A program made the translations under genes and the position numbers. Shown in pieces: positions 18,558 to 28,092 of a stretch of 64,000 nt of DNA. Every line of letters begins with the position of its first letter. Position 1 is the stretch's first letter. Location of the stretch: NCBI RefSeq assembly GCF_000696385.1, contig NZ_JJMN01000031.1:24879-88878 (forward strand), written 5' to 3'. The stretch is from Vibrio metoecus. GTDB lineage: Bacteria; Pseudomonadota; Gammaproteobacteria; Enterobacterales; Vibrionaceae. Below the pieces are notes generated by a model. The model was not told where the DNA came from and did not search any database. It saw only the letters and a list, made by a program, of their open reading frames with translations.

Positions 18558-20003
18558 TCAGCTTAGATCAACGTCTTTACAGCCAAAGAAGTAGGTAGCG
18601 ATAAAACCGATACCATAAGAGATAAGCAAACCACCGACAAACACCGCCATACCCGCAAAAATACCGTCGGCTGAAGTCATCAGGGGAATCGCCACCACAC
18701 CGGATGGGCCAAACACCGTATTAAGGCCAACGGGCAAACCCAAATAAGAGATGAGACCGATAAAGAAGCCACCCGCCGCACCACCAATACACGCGGTGAC
18801 AAAGGGCTTCACTCGCGGTAGCGTCACGCCATAAATCAGTGGCTCACCAATGCCGAGAATGCCTGGGATGATCGCCCCTTTAATTTGGGTGCGAATCGTG
18901 GTCTCTTTTTGGGCTCTCGCGTATAGCGCCAGTGAGGCACCGACTTGCCCAGCGCCTGCCATAGCAAGAATTGGGAACAGTGAATTAAAGCCTTGCGCTT
19001 CCATTAGCGCGAAATAAACCGGCACAAAACCTTGGTGAATACCAAACACCACCGAGATTAAGAACAAACCGGCCAAGATGGCAGCACCCAGTGGGTTATC
19101 GTTGAGGTTTAAAAACAGCCATGACATGCCTTTAAACAGCTCACCACCGATAGGCATGATGATAAGGAAAGTCACCGCGCCCATGATCAGCAAAGTCACC
19201 ACCGACGTCAGGATCATATCCAAATCATCCGGCATATATTCACGCACTTTCCGTTCCACTTGCGCGCCTAAAATCGCCGCCAGTAATACCCCGATGATGT
19301 TGCCGCGCGGGTCAATCGTAAAACCGAAGAACTCACTCATCCCTGAGTAAATACCTTTGGTCGCTTCTGGGTCATAACCGAGCACAAACAGCGAAGCCAG
19401 AATCGCCCCATTCACGCCAGAGCCGCCAAATGCCTGCTGTGCGTTATAACCAATCAAGATGCTGAGAAACGCAAACAGCCCTTTGCCAAACACTTTGAGG
19501 TAAGCCACCAGATCGAGCATAAACACGCTCGGGGTTTGGCCAACCACATAGATTTGCTCAAGCAGTGTCGCAATGCCCAGCAGCAATCCTGCGGCAATAA
19601 ATCCGGGGATCAGCGGGGTAAAAATGGTGGCAAACTTGCTCAAAAAGCGTTGTACCGCGCTGGTTTGCTTGCTCTTCATCTGCTTTTTCTGCTGCGCGGC
19701 AATCGTGGAGAGATCCGCCTCGCTCACTGCAGGTGCCACGTTGTCGCCCGATTCAATCAAGGCATTCATCATATCTGCGGCCGTTTGTGCTTTACCGGGA
19801 CCGAGGATGATCTGCAGTTGTGCGTCACTTTCAACCACGCCCATCACTCCAGAAATTTTTTTCAATGCCGCATGATCGGCGAGCGCAGAATTATTCAGCG
19901 TTAAACGCAAGCGAGTCATGCAGTTGCCACATTTGGCGACGTTACCACTGCCGCCCACCAGAGACAGCACTTGTGCCATCATGGTTTGGGTTATTTTGGC
20001 CAT
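18558..20003 (-). CDS. murP: PTS N-acetylmuramic acid transporter, EIIBC
   Basis: This protein has 481 residues from the second of two tandem ATGs, the one 6 bases after AAGGAG. The N-terminal EIIB domain (about 1-85) has the phosphorylated Cys28 in '[10 protein letters not shown]'. The EIIC domain has about ten membrane helices and '[16 protein letters not shown]', the substrate-binding signature of the glucose/sucrose superfamily. No EIIA domain is present, so it must borrow EIIA-Glc (Crr). It imports MurNAc as MurNAc-6-phosphate. It is often annotated as sucrose-specific, but linkage to murQ and murR makes MurP the better call. murQ ends 22 bp upstream. Confidence 0.88.
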   Translation of the reverse strand: MAKITQTMMAQVLSLVGGSGNVAKCGNCMTRLRLTLNNSALADHAALKKISGVMGVVESDAQLQIILGPGKAQTAADMMNALIESGDNVAPAVSEADLSTIAAQQKKQMKSKQTSAVQRFLSKFATIFTPLIPGFIAAGLLLGIATLLEQIYVVGQTPSVFMLDLVAYLKVFGKGLFAFLSILIGYNAQQAFGGSGVNGAILASLFVLGYDPEATKGIYSGMSEFFGFTIDPRGNIIGVLLAAILGAQVERKVREYMPDDLDMILTSVVTLLIMGAVTFLIIMPIGGELFKGMSWLFLNLNDNPLGAAILAGLFLISVVFGIHQGFVPVYFALMEAQGFNSLFPILAMAGAGQVGASLALYARAQKETTIRTQIKGAIIPGILGIGEPLIYGVTLPRVKPFVTACIGGAAGGFFIGLISYLGLPVGLNTVFGPSGVVAIPLMTSADGIFAGMAVFVGGLLISYGIGFIATYFFGCKDVDLS

Positions 20004-20024
20004 CATCGGCTCCTTCTCTGCTGT

Positions 20025-20927
20025 TTATTCTTGGTTGAGCGCTGCGCGGATAAAACCTTGGTGCTGCGCCAGTTTTTGTGCGGCTTGCTCTGCGCTAAAA
20101 CCGCCCAAAATCATCAAAATCGCAGTCTTGCAGTGGCGACCACACGCCGCCAATGCCGCTTCCGCTTGCTCAGCACTCACACCCGTCGCTTCCACTACAA
20201 TATTGGTTTGCCGTTGGATGAGCTTGGCGTTGGTCGCTTCCACATCCACCATCAGGTTGCCAAACACTTTGCCACTTTTGATCATCGCGCCCGTGGTCAG
20301 CATGTTGAGCACCAGTTTCTGCGCAGTGCCCGCTTTCATGCGTGATGATCCCGTAACCACTTCCGCACCGACTACGGGGGTAATCACAATATCCGCGCAC
20401 GCCTCCATCGGGCAGCCTGGGTTGCACGCCAGTGATACTACGGTGGCACCGACCGAGCGTGCGTACTCCATTCCCGCAATCACATACGGTGTACGGCCAC
20501 TGGCGGCGATGCCAACCAGCACATCCTTTTCATTAAGGTTCAGGGCCTTAAGATCGCTTGGGCCTAGCTCGCGGTTGTCTTCAGCATTTTCGACTGCTTT
20601 CAAAATCGCCGTATGTCCACCGGCGATCAAGCCAATCACCTGCTCAGGCTTGCTACCGTAGGTCGGCGGACATTCACTCGCATCGAGAATCCCTAAACGA
20701 CCAGACGTGCCTGCACCCATATAAATCAAGCGTCCACCTTGAGCAAAAGCAGCGATAATCGCTTCCACCGCTTGCGCGACTTGTGGCAAGGTTTGCGCGA
20801 CCGCCAAGGCGACCAACTGATCTTGTTGGTTAATCACTTGCAACATGTCCAACGTGGACAAGGTATCAATCTGCTCACTGGCTGGATTACGGCTTTCGGT
20901 AACTAAGCGGGTTAAATCAATGTTCAT
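20025..20927 (-). CDS. murQ: N-acetylmuramic acid 6-phosphate etherase
   Basis: This protein has 300 residues from the ATG at 20927 ('[17 protein letters not shown]'). The SIS domain contains '[20 protein letters not shown]', the signature of MurQ and the related GKRP proteins, and '[19 protein letters not shown]'. It cleaves the D-lactyl ether of MurNAc-6-P to give GlcNAc-6-P and D-lactate, for recycling of cell-wall sugar. First gene of the murQP operon, divergent from murR, with CRP and MurR-like sites between. Confidence 0.95.
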   Translation of the reverse strand: MNIDLTRLVTESRNPASEQIDTLSTLDMLQVINQQDQLVALAVAQTLPQVAQAVEAIIAAFAQGGRLIYMGAGTSGRLGILDASECPPTYGSKPEQVIGLIAGGHTAILKAVENAEDNRELGPSDLKALNLNEKDVLVGIAASGRTPYVIAGMEYARSVGATVVSLACNPGCPMEACADIVITPVVGAEVVTGSSRMKAGTAQKLVLNMLTTGAMIKSGKVFGNLMVDVEATNAKLIQRQTNIVVEATGVSAEQAEAALAACGRHCKTAILMILGGFSAEQAAQKLAQHQGFIRAALNQE

Positions 20928-20964
20928 AAGACTTCTCGGCAAATTTCGAATTGAGGCGATTCTA

Positions 20965-20981
20965 TGGAATAAAATATTCCA
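20965..20981. promoter_or_regulatory. Candidate MurR operator (murQ side)
   Basis: A perfect 7-bp inverted repeat TGGAATA-AAA-TATTCCA lies 38 bp before the murQ start, where it would overlap the murQP promoter. The half-site GGAATA recurs at 21032-21037 and in the second palindrome near murR, supporting a shared regulator. The assignment to MurR is inferred from position. Confidence 0.6.
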
Positions 20982-20985
20982 TTTT

Positions 20986-21001
20986 GGTGATAGGAATCAC
21001 A
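20986..21001. promoter_or_regulatory. CRP site in murQ-murR intergenic region
   Basis: GGTGA-TAGGAA-TCACA matches the CRP consensus TGTGA-N6-TCACA at 9 of 10 specified bases. It lies 5 bp upstream of the murQ-side palindrome. In E. coli murQP transcription is also CRP-dependent, so catabolite control is expected here. Confidence 0.6.
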
Positions 21002-21113
21002 ATTAAGGTTATTCTTTAAGCAGGCGATTTTTGGAATAATCGTGAAAAGTATCGAGAAAAATAAACGCTCAACCATGAAACCATTGATTGAGAAAGAGTG
21101 AAGCATGGCAGGC

Positions 21114-21135
21114 ATTATTCCCACAACGGAATAAT
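21114..21135. promoter_or_regulatory. Candidate MurR operator (murR side)
   Basis: A perfect 8-bp inverted repeat ATTATTCC-CACAAC-GGAATAAT lies just before the murR ribosome-binding site (AAGGAG at about 21143). It carries the same GGAATA half-site as the murQ-side palindrome, so negative autoregulation of murR is likely. Confidence 0.55.
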
Positions 21136-21157
21136 TTATTCATAAGGAGTAAAAAAA

Positions 21158-22057
21158 ATGTCCGTACTACAACGCATCGTCAGCCGTCGCACCCAACTTT
21201 CCGAGAGTGGCCGCCAGATTGGTGATTGGGTTCTCGCCAATGCGGCGCAGGCGGCAGCGATGACTAGCCAAGATTTGGCGGCGTGGGCCAATGTGAGCCA
21301 ATCGAGCATAGTCAAATTTACCCAACGGCTTGGTTTTAAAGGCTACAGCGAATTTAAACTCGCCCTCACCGAAGAGCTGGGACGCAAACAAGTCATGATC
21401 AACCAGCCTTTACACAGCAACATCTTGGCCGATGACCCCGTCGCCGTTATTGCCCAAAAACTGGTGCAAACCAAAACCGAAGCGATGTTTCACACGACCA
21501 ATGCCCTGCGTTTGGATGAGTTTAGTGAGGCGATCAGCTGGATTCAGCAAGCGGTGCGGGTACAGATCATCGGGATTGGTGGCTCAGCGCTGGTCGCCAA
21601 AGATCTCGCATTTAAGCTGCTCAAGCTCGGCATTACCGCGCTCACGGAGCAAGATAGCCATGTGCAGATCGCGACCGCTCGCACCTTACATAGCCAAGAT
21701 GTGCTGATTGCAATTTCATTTTCCGGAGAAAAGCGCGAAATTCTGATTGCAGCGGAAGCGGCCAAACAGCAAGGCGCAAAAGTGATTGCCCTAACGACAC
21801 CGAACAAAAATCGCTTACGTGAACTGGCCGATCTGGCGCTGGATACGATTGCCGATGAAACGCAGCACCGCAGCTCTGCGATTGCTTCGCGTACCGCGCA
21901 AAACGTGCTGACCGACCTGATTTTTCTCACCCTCACTCAGCAGCGTGAAACATCCGCGCGGCAGTTGATCGATGACATTTCTTTCCGACATTCGCCAGAT
22001 GCGTTGAGAGGCGAGTGCCTCTCAACTGAGGGTTTAGCGTGCACGCTGACTGAGTAA
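21158..22057 (+). CDS. murR: RpiR-family transcriptional regulator MurR
   Basis: This 299-residue protein has an N-terminal RpiR helix-turn-helix (about 1-77, 'TSQDLAAWANVSQSSIVKFTQ') and a C-terminal SIS sugar-phosphate domain (about 120-250, 'VQIIGIGGSALVAKDLAFKL' and 'DVLIAISFSGEKREI'). E. coli MurR senses MurNAc-6-P and represses murQP; position and domains support the same role here. It is preceded by AAGGAG and its own candidate operator. Its last 24 bases overlap the 3' end of fhuB on the opposite strand. Confidence 0.88.
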   Translation: MSVLQRIVSRRTQLSESGRQIGDWVLANAAQAAAMTSQDLAAWANVSQSSIVKFTQRLGFKGYSEFKLALTEELGRKQVMINQPLHSNILADDPVAVIAQKLVQTKTEAMFHTTNALRLDEFSEAISWIQQAVRVQIIGIGGSALVAKDLAFKLLKLGITALTEQDSHVQIATARTLHSQDVLIAISFSGEKREILIAAEAAKQQGAKVIALTTPNKNRLRELADLALDTIADETQHRSSAIASRTAQNVLTDLIFLTLTQQRETSARQLIDDISFRHSPDALRGECLSTEGLACTLTE

Positions 22058-23995
22058 CAGCAGCAGGAAATAGCTGCCACCAATGATTGCCACTAACGTG
22101 CCTGCGGCAATTTGCGCGGGGAATAACAAGGCTTGCCCCAACCAGTCTGCCCACAACATCAAAGTGCCGCCCACCAAGGCGGCCAGCAGAAGTTGAGATG
22201 GAGCACGCTGCGCGCCGAGCATCATCGCCATGTGAGGCGCAATCAAACCGACAAAGCTGACGGGCCCCATGGTCGCGGTCACCAAAGCACACAACAGCGC
22301 GACCAAGATCAGCAAAACTAAGCTGGCGCGACTCGCACTCAAGCCGCGAGCAGAAGCAAAGCCGCGCCCAATTGAGATCAAGGTAAGCCAACGTGACAAG
22401 CCAAGCGCCAACAGTGTTAACCCCACCACACCCACGCTGAGCAGCAAAGCTTGCTCGCCCGTGACACGATAAGTTGAGCCCGATAGCCACAGCAAAATCT
22501 GATAGCTGTCGCCCGTTCCTTTAGCCAAGGTAAATTGCACTAAAGCTTCCAACAGTGCGGTGATGGCAATCCCAGTCAAAATCAGGCTAGCAGGCGCGTA
22601 ATGATGGCGACGTCCAAGCAGCAACAGCACCACCAATACCGCAGCGCTGCCAAGCAGCGCCGTCATCCAGTGGGTGCTCTGCAAACTTTGCCCTAAAAAC
22701 AAGCTAGCAAACACCAAGGCAAACGTCGCTCCCGAAGAGACGCCCAAAATATCGGGGCTGGCTAACGGGTTATAAATCAGCCGTTGCAGTAACGTTCCCG
22801 CGATCGCCAATCCCACCCCAGCAAACAGCGCGGTGAGCATGCGCGGCCAACGAAGCGGCCATTGAAACTCACTCGGCAGCGCCCAGCTTGCACTTTCCAT
22901 CTGCCAACCAATATGTAAACCCAGAGCCAAAAATAAAGCCGCCGCAATGAGCATCACCGCCCATCGAGAAGGCGAACGGCGATGTGAAGACAAGGAGATA
23001 GAGAGCGAATCCTGCGCTTGGAGCTGGCGACGACTAAACCAGATCAGCGCCGGAGCACCAATCACGGCGGCGGTAATGCCGCTAGGTACGACTTCCTCCG
23101 CCCACACGCTCAGCCCCATGGCGAGCATGTCAGTGGCAAGCAGCAACAACGCGCCAAGCAGCGCACTGCTGTACAACTCCATTTTGGGCGTGCGCGCCCC
23201 CAGTGAACGGGCGATATTCGGGGTTAATAAACCGATAAAACCGATCACCCCAACCGCAGTAATCGATGCGGATACCAACCAAATCCCACCCGCCATCAAA
23301 AGTAAAAAGGCAGGCAATACCGCTAAACCACGCGCCGCCGCCCCTTCATGGCCTAGCCGAAGCAAAGTCAGCACTCGTGGTGCAAACAGCAGTAACGGGA
23401 ACACCAAAGCCAAACGCGGCAGCAACCAAGTGAGCCACTCCCAGCCGTTTTGCGCTAAATCACCGGCACCCCACATAAATACATTCTGGGCGAACTCTTC
23501 GTTCAGCAGCACCAGCGCAGTAGCAATCGAACCTAACAAAATGTTCACCACCATGCCGGAAACGACTAGCGGTAATCCGGTGAGATTGCGTAGCCCCGCA
23601 ATCGAAATTATCAGTGCGAAAGCGAGCAGTGCTCCAGCCATCGCAGCCAATGCGCTGTAATCGGCCACCCAGTCACTGAACCAGATATTGACGATAATCA
23701 GCCCCAACCAAGCACCGGATGAGGTTCCCAACGTCAGCGGTGAGGTGAGTCGGTTTTGGGTCAACTGTTGCATCAAGCTGCCCACCAACCCAAGCACCGC
23801 GCCCACCACTATGGCCATCACCGCACGGGGTAGCTGCGCGTAGATAAAATTCACCTGCGCGAAACTTTGCGCGGCTTGATTACCGAGCACCAATTGCCAC
23901 TGCTCATTGAGGGTTAAATTGTGCCCCCACTGCACACTCACCAGCGCCAACAGCAGAGTCAGCGCCCCCAAACCAGTTAAACGCAGCACACTCAT
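22034..23995 (-). CDS. fhuB: Ferrichrome ABC transporter permease FhuB (double-length)
   Basis: This 653-residue protein is two fused BtuC/FecCD-type permease halves, each with about ten membrane helices. The N half has 'QLTQNRLTSPLTLGTSSGAWLGL' (split near residue 85) and the C half 'LIYNPLASPDILGVSSGATF', the conserved coupling region. Each half also has 'GVIGFIGLLTPNIAR' or 'GPVSFVGLIAPHMA'. Fused permeases are typical of FhuB rather than vitamin B12 or heme systems. It would move ferric hydroxamates across the inner membrane with FhuC and FhuD. Its start overlaps fhuD by 4 bases (ATGA). Confidence 0.93.
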   Translation of the reverse strand: MSVLRLTGLGALTLLLALVSVQWGHNLTLNEQWQLVLGNQAAQSFAQVNFIYAQLPRAVMAIVVGAVLGLVGSLMQQLTQNRLTSPLTLGTSSGAWLGLIIVNIWFSDWVADYSALAAMAGALLAFALIISIAGLRNLTGLPLVVSGMVVNILLGSIATALVLLNEEFAQNVFMWGAGDLAQNGWEWLTWLLPRLALVFPLLLFAPRVLTLLRLGHEGAAARGLAVLPAFLLLMAGGIWLVSASITAVGVIGFIGLLTPNIARSLGARTPKMELYSSALLGALLLLATDMLAMGLSVWAEEVVPSGITAAVIGAPALIWFSRRQLQAQDSLSISLSSHRRSPSRWAVMLIAAALFLALGLHIGWQMESASWALPSEFQWPLRWPRMLTALFAGVGLAIAGTLLQRLIYNPLASPDILGVSSGATFALVFASLFLGQSLQSTHWMTALLGSAAVLVVLLLLGRRHHYAPASLILTGIAITALLEALVQFTLAKGTGDSYQILLWLSGSTYRVTGEQALLLSVGVVGLTLLALGLSRWLTLISIGRGFASARGLSASRASLVLLILVALLCALVTATMGPVSFVGLIAPHMAMMLGAQRAPSQLLLAALVGGTLMLWADWLGQALLFPAQIAAGTLVAIIGGSYFLLLLLSQRAR

Positions 23996-24951
23996 GATTG
24001 CGGAGCCACCGCCAGCAAGCTTTCGGTGATCGCTTCTGCGCTATAACGCAGCGACATCGCCCCGCCATAGCTCCACACGGAACGCACGGAATTGACACGC
24101 CCCGCCTGCACAAAGGGCATCGCGCGCCACAGCACCGATTTTTGCACTTTTTTCTCTTCCGCAAACGGCAAGAAATAGAGCACATAGCCTTGCTCAACGT
24201 GTTGCAACTCACTCAAGCGTTTTTGCACTATGCCCCACTCTTTCGGCGGCTGCGGCAGCGCTGACGATAAACCGAGCTGTTCTAGCACATATTGCGGCGT
24301 GGAGTTTTCGGTATACAAAAACACCGAGGTTGGGTTGGCAAAACGCAGCGTCACCACCGCAGGTAAAGTGTCACCAAAGGCGTGCTGTAGCGAAGCTTTC
24401 AGCTCAGCAAAACGAGCATACATCGCTTCCAGTTTTTGCTGCGCCACAGCTTCTTGACCAAACAAGGTGGCTAAGGTTTTAAAGTGGGAAATCGACACTT
24501 GGGCAGCGTTATCTTGCTCGGAAAAATTGGGTAGATACACCACTGGCGCGATGCGCCCTAAGGTGGCCAGCAAATCTTGTTGCGGCCCTGCGGCTAAAAT
24601 GACATCCGGTTTAAGTGCGGCGATTTTCTCTAAATTCGGCTCAGTACGAGTGCCAATATCTTGCACCGAACTTGGCACCTCGGGTTGCACAACCCACTGC
24701 GCGTAAGAACTCAATTCCGGCGCGCCAACGGGCTGAATGCCCAGTTCAAGCACTTGTTCAAGCAGATCCCAGTTCAGCACCACAACTCGCTGTGGAACCT
24801 CAGCAAAAGTGTGCGTCCCTTGGCTATCCGTCAGCACAATTTGTGCTTGCACGGGCAGTGCGAATAGGCAAAGCGCGGCAAGCCAGCCAAAAACGGCCTT
24901 TGGTCGGCAAATGTTCCGCAGGCGAGCATTCCATAGACTCATCAAGCACAT
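23992..24951 (-). CDS. fhuD: Ferric hydroxamate periplasmic binding protein FhuD
   Basis: This protein of about 316-319 residues has a signal peptide ('AVFGWLAALCLFALPVQAQ', cleavage after VQA). The class III binding-protein fold is recognisable from 'RVVVLNWDLLEQVLELGIQPVGA' (split here at L), a 'KPDVILA' strand and 'NPTSVFLYTENSTPQYVLEQLG'. The frame starts at 24951; an ATG at 24942 overlaps the fhuC stop as TGATG and may be the coupled start. It delivers ferrichrome-type siderophores to FhuB. Order fhuC-fhuD-fhuB. Confidence 0.9.
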   Translation of the reverse strand: MCLMSLWNARLRNICRPKAVFGWLAALCLFALPVQAQIVLTDSQGTHTFAEVPQRVVVLNWDLLEQVLELGIQPVGAPELSSYAQWVVQPEVPSSVQDIGTRTEPNLEKIAALKPDVILAAGPQQDLLATLGRIAPVVYLPNFSEQDNAAQVSISHFKTLATLFGQEAVAQQKLEAMYARFAELKASLQHAFGDTLPAVVTLRFANPTSVFLYTENSTPQYVLEQLGLSSALPQPPKEWGIVQKRLSELQHVEQGYVLYFLPFAEEKKVQKSVLWRAMPFVQAGRVNSVRSVWSYGGAMSLRYSAEAITESLLAVAPQS

Positions 24952-25727
24952 ACGATCGCAACCTTATTAGTAGAAGAGTGGGAAATGGGATTCGGGTGAT
25001 CAATCAAACGGATCGGTGAGTGATACAACTCAGACAACCGCTGCTCATCGAGCAACAACTCAGTAACGCCTTCAAAGGCGATCTGCCCCTGCTTAAGCGC
25101 CACAATGTGGGTCGCATAGCGCAGCGCCAAATTGAGATCATGCAAAATCACGATAATGCCCACGCCTTGGGTTTGATTGAGCTCCGCCAGCAGCGCCATC
25201 AATTGATATTGGTGATGCACATCAAGCGCCGACGTCGGCTCATCCAAAATCAGCACCGGAGATTGCTGCGCAAGCAGCATCGCCACCCAAGCGCGTTGAC
25301 GCTCACCACCGGAAAGCTCATCCGCCAAGTTATGCGCAAAACTACTCACACCCGTTTTTTCAAGTGCCGCATCGATAATCTGCTCATCTTCCTTGCGCCA
25401 ACGGCCCAAGGTGCCACGCCACGGAAAGCGCCCTAAGCGCACCAACTCACGCACGGTTAATCCAGCGCTGGTCGGCAATTTCTGCGGCAAAAAGGCCACG
25501 GCTTTGGCGAGGGTTTTACTCGGCAGTGATGAGAGTGATTGACCATTGAGGGTCACTTGACCATTATCGGGCGACTGTTGGCCCGACAGTAAACTGACTA
25601 AGGTGGATTTGCCGGAACCGTTGTGACCGAGCACGACTGTCAGCTCATGGGTCGGAATGGTCAAATGATCGATCGCCAAAATGGTGCGCCCACCGCGAAC
25701 CATTTGAATATCAGCTAACTGAAACAT
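24942..25727 (-). CDS. fhuC: Ferric hydroxamate ABC transporter ATPase FhuC
   Basis: This protein has 261 residues from the ATG at 25727, which follows AGGGGGA; the open frame extends upstream but that part is not ATPase-like. Walker A 'LGHNGSGKST', Q-loop 'LPQKLP', signature 'LSGGERQRAWVAM', Walker B '[12 protein letters not shown]' and H-loop 'VILHDLNLA' are all present. It energises FhuB. An intercistronic hairpin separates it from fhuA upstream, which may set the receptor:transporter ratio. Confidence 0.95.
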   Translation of the reverse strand: MFQLADIQMVRGGRTILAIDHLTIPTHELTVVLGHNGSGKSTLVSLLSGQQSPDNGQVTLNGQSLSSLPSKTLAKAVAFLPQKLPTSAGLTVRELVRLGRFPWRGTLGRWRKEDEQIIDAALEKTGVSSFAHNLADELSGGERQRAWVAMLLAQQSPVLILDEPTSALDVHHQYQLMALLAELNQTQGVGIIVILHDLNLALRYATHIVALKQGQIAFEGVTELLLDEQRLSELYHSPIRLIDHPNPISHSSTNKVAIVCA

Positions 25728-25750
25728 TGATCCCCCTAATAATTGGCATT

Positions 25751-25783
25751 CAATAAAAACAACAAATCCCGCCAGAAGCGGGA
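25751..25783 (-). terminator. Hairpin with T-rich tail between fhuA and fhuC
   Basis: On the minus strand TCCCGC / GCGGGA with a 5-base loop is followed by TTTGTTGTTTTT. It lies about 75 bp after the fhuA stop and before the fhuC ribosome-binding site. It probably terminates part of the fhuA transcripts or protects their 3' ends. Confidence 0.6.
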
Positions 25784-25857
25784 GTTGTCTGGCAGCCAAT
25801 CATCCAAGAATACGGACAATCGGCGACCCCAAACGGCAAGTTCACAACAAGTGCCGA

Positions 25858-27957
25858 TTACCAGCGATAGTTAGCACTGAGTACCGCGCTGCGTGATTGG
25901 CCGTAGTAACACCAGTAATCACAGCCAGAAACGAACTCGCGATCAAACAGGTTGTTGATGTTGAGCTGCGCTTGCCAGTTTTCAGTGATTTCATAGCCCG
26001 CCATCAGATCGACCAAGGTCACGCTCGGCACCGTACGATCGCTCGAACGCGGATTATCTTTCGACTCACCGATGTAACGTACGCCGGAGCCAAACGTCCA
26101 ACCTTGCAGACCAAGCTGCGCCGCATCGTAATCCAGCCACGCTGACGCTTGATGTTTCGGGATCAAACCGGCTTGTTGCGTGCCCTTGCCACCCGTTTCA
26201 TCGGTTTTGGCATCGGTGAAGGTGTAGCTGGCGGTCAGTTTCAAGCTATCGGTGACATAACCTACGCTTTCGACTTCAATACCTTGGGCGGTCATTTCAC
26301 CCGTTTGCGTTGCCACAAAAGTCGTTGGGTTGGTCACCAGCGCATTTTGTTGGGTGATATCAAACCAAGCCAGATTGATGTAACCATCATAAAACTCTGG
26401 CTGATACTTCACGCCCACCTCGGTTTGCTCCCCCTTCAGTGGCTTATACAACTCACCCGTCGCGCTATCGATGGTGCTGAGCACATCAAACGATTGTGAA
26501 TAGCTGAGGTAAGGTGATACACCATTGCTGGCCAGATACATCAAACCCGCATTAAATGAAAACTCCGCATCGCTGCGGCTTTTACGCTGCACGTTCTTTT
26601 GGCTTTCGTTTTCAGTATCGACCCAATCCATACGGCCGCCAATCAGGCCAATCCACTGCTGATCCAGCTTGATTTGGTACTGCGCGTACAGGCTCGCTTG
26701 CTCTTTGGTAATGGTGCGATCCGCTGCGGAAGATTCATCGATAGGCGTGTAATTGCCATAAATCGGGTTAAACGGATTGATGGTGCCAAAGCTGTAGTTA
26801 TCTAACTCAACACCTTGAGTCTGGTGACGTTGCAGCTCTAAGCCCATCAGCAGCGTGTTTTCAACACGGGCAGAATCCCACTTCGCCACCGCTTTGTTAT
26901 CTAAACTCAAGCTTTCGGTTGAACCATCACGGAACACAATGCCTTGCGTTAATGTGTCTTTACTTGGGTCATCATTCGAGAAAGCGTAGCTGCTGCGCAG
27001 ATAGAGATCGTTATCGCCGTAATTGAAGGTCTGTGACAGCGCCCAGACATCATTAAGATCATGTTCGAACAAGTAACCCAATGACACCTGACGACGCTCA
27101 TACTTGTCGTAATCCGGTTGCCCTAAGTTGGTAGAGGGATCGATATGACCAAAGTTGGAATCGATTAAGGTGCCCGCCGCAGGGAAAAATGGGTTAGTCG
27201 GCACACCGCTGTCTTCCAAAAAACTCGCCAACAGAGTTAAACGGGTTTGCTCCGAAATATCGATGCTGAGACTAGGCGCAAGGTAGTTACGGCTGGTTTG
27301 CGTACCGTTCAACTGACCGTCATTCTCTTTCATCAACGCGACTAAACGGTAACGCACGGAACCGTCTTGATTCGCGTAATCGGAGATGTCTAAGGTTAAG
27401 GTGCGCAGCGCGTCATTGCCCACTTGTAGGCCAACCTCACCTTGTGGAATGTCGGTCGGTTTCTTCTGCACCGCATTGACCACCCCACCTGGAGGTGCCT
27501 CACCATACAAAATCGAAGCAGGACCTTTCAGCACTTCAATGCGCTCTAAAGCGTAAGGTTCGATAAGCCAAGTGTAGTAACCATCACGGAACAGGCGGCT
27601 GCCATCTTGATAGGTCGCAGCATCAAAACCACGCACTTTGAGCCAATCAGTATCATTGTCCGCGCCATAAGGTTGAGCGGTGACGCCGGAGGTATAGCGC
27701 AGCGCTTCATCCAATTTTTGTGGCGCGCGAGCCACAATCTCTTCTTGAGTGACTATCGATAACGCTTTTGGCGTTTCTTGCGCGGGGGTTTCCACTTTCA
27801 AGGCTGAAGCGGTCACCACTAAGGTTTCTAACTGCTGAGTTTCTTGATCGGTATTGGCCATTGCACTCGGTGCGGCAACCAAAACGACAGGGATAAAGTG
27901 CAAGCGAAGCGCACGACGAATGTATTTTCCGATCTGACTCGGGCGAATATCACGCAT
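25858..27957 (-). CDS. fhuA: TonB-dependent ferrichrome-type siderophore receptor FhuA
   Basis: This 699-residue outer-membrane receptor has a long signal peptide ending 'AAPSAMA' (about residue 34), the TonB box 'LETLVVTAS' near 43, a plug domain with 'GVTAQPYGADNDTDWLKVRGF' (split here around D), 'ERIEVLKGPASILYGEAPPGGVVNAV' split near 137-162, and a 22-strand barrel ending in a C-terminal aromatic residue (NYRW). A Cys pair near the C-terminus ('SGCDYWCYY') is common in FhuA-like receptors. It imports ferric hydroxamates. It is the first gene of the fhu locus; an A+T-rich Fur-like site precedes it. Confidence 0.92.
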   Translation of the reverse strand: MRDIRPSQIGKYIRRALRLHFIPVVLVAAPSAMANTDQETQQLETLVVTASALKVETPAQETPKALSIVTQEEIVARAPQKLDEALRYTSGVTAQPYGADNDTDWLKVRGFDAATYQDGSRLFRDGYYTWLIEPYALERIEVLKGPASILYGEAPPGGVVNAVQKKPTDIPQGEVGLQVGNDALRTLTLDISDYANQDGSVRYRLVALMKENDGQLNGTQTSRNYLAPSLSIDISEQTRLTLLASFLEDSGVPTNPFFPAAGTLIDSNFGHIDPSTNLGQPDYDKYERRQVSLGYLFEHDLNDVWALSQTFNYGDNDLYLRSSYAFSNDDPSKDTLTQGIVFRDGSTESLSLDNKAVAKWDSARVENTLLMGLELQRHQTQGVELDNYSFGTINPFNPIYGNYTPIDESSAADRTITKEQASLYAQYQIKLDQQWIGLIGGRMDWVDTENESQKNVQRKSRSDAEFSFNAGLMYLASNGVSPYLSYSQSFDVLSTIDSATGELYKPLKGEQTEVGVKYQPEFYDGYINLAWFDITQQNALVTNPTTFVATQTGEMTAQGIEVESVGYVTDSLKLTASYTFTDAKTDETGGKGTQQAGLIPKHQASAWLDYDAAQLGLQGWTFGSGVRYIGESKDNPRSSDRTVPSVTLVDLMAGYEITENWQAQLNINNLFDREFVSGCDYWCYYGQSRSAVLSANYRW

Positions 27958-27980
27958 GATAAAACCTCTGCTGTATGATT

Positions 27981-28000
27981 TGAGAATTATTTTTATTAGT
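27981..28000. promoter_or_regulatory. Candidate Fur box upstream of fhuA
   Basis: TGAGAATTATTTTTATTAGT lies 24 bp before the fhuA start in the divergent fhuA-exporter region. Read on the other strand it contains AATAATTCTCA, a common half of natural Fur boxes (repeats of the NAT(A/T)AT hexamer). The match to the full 19-bp consensus is partial. Confidence 0.45.
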
Positions 28001-28092
28001 ATTAAGCTTCCGCGATTTTAGTGATAATTAGCTTAATTAAAAAGTAAAAATTGCGAATCCTTCTCAATTTCATTCAGTAAGGCACCCTGTTC

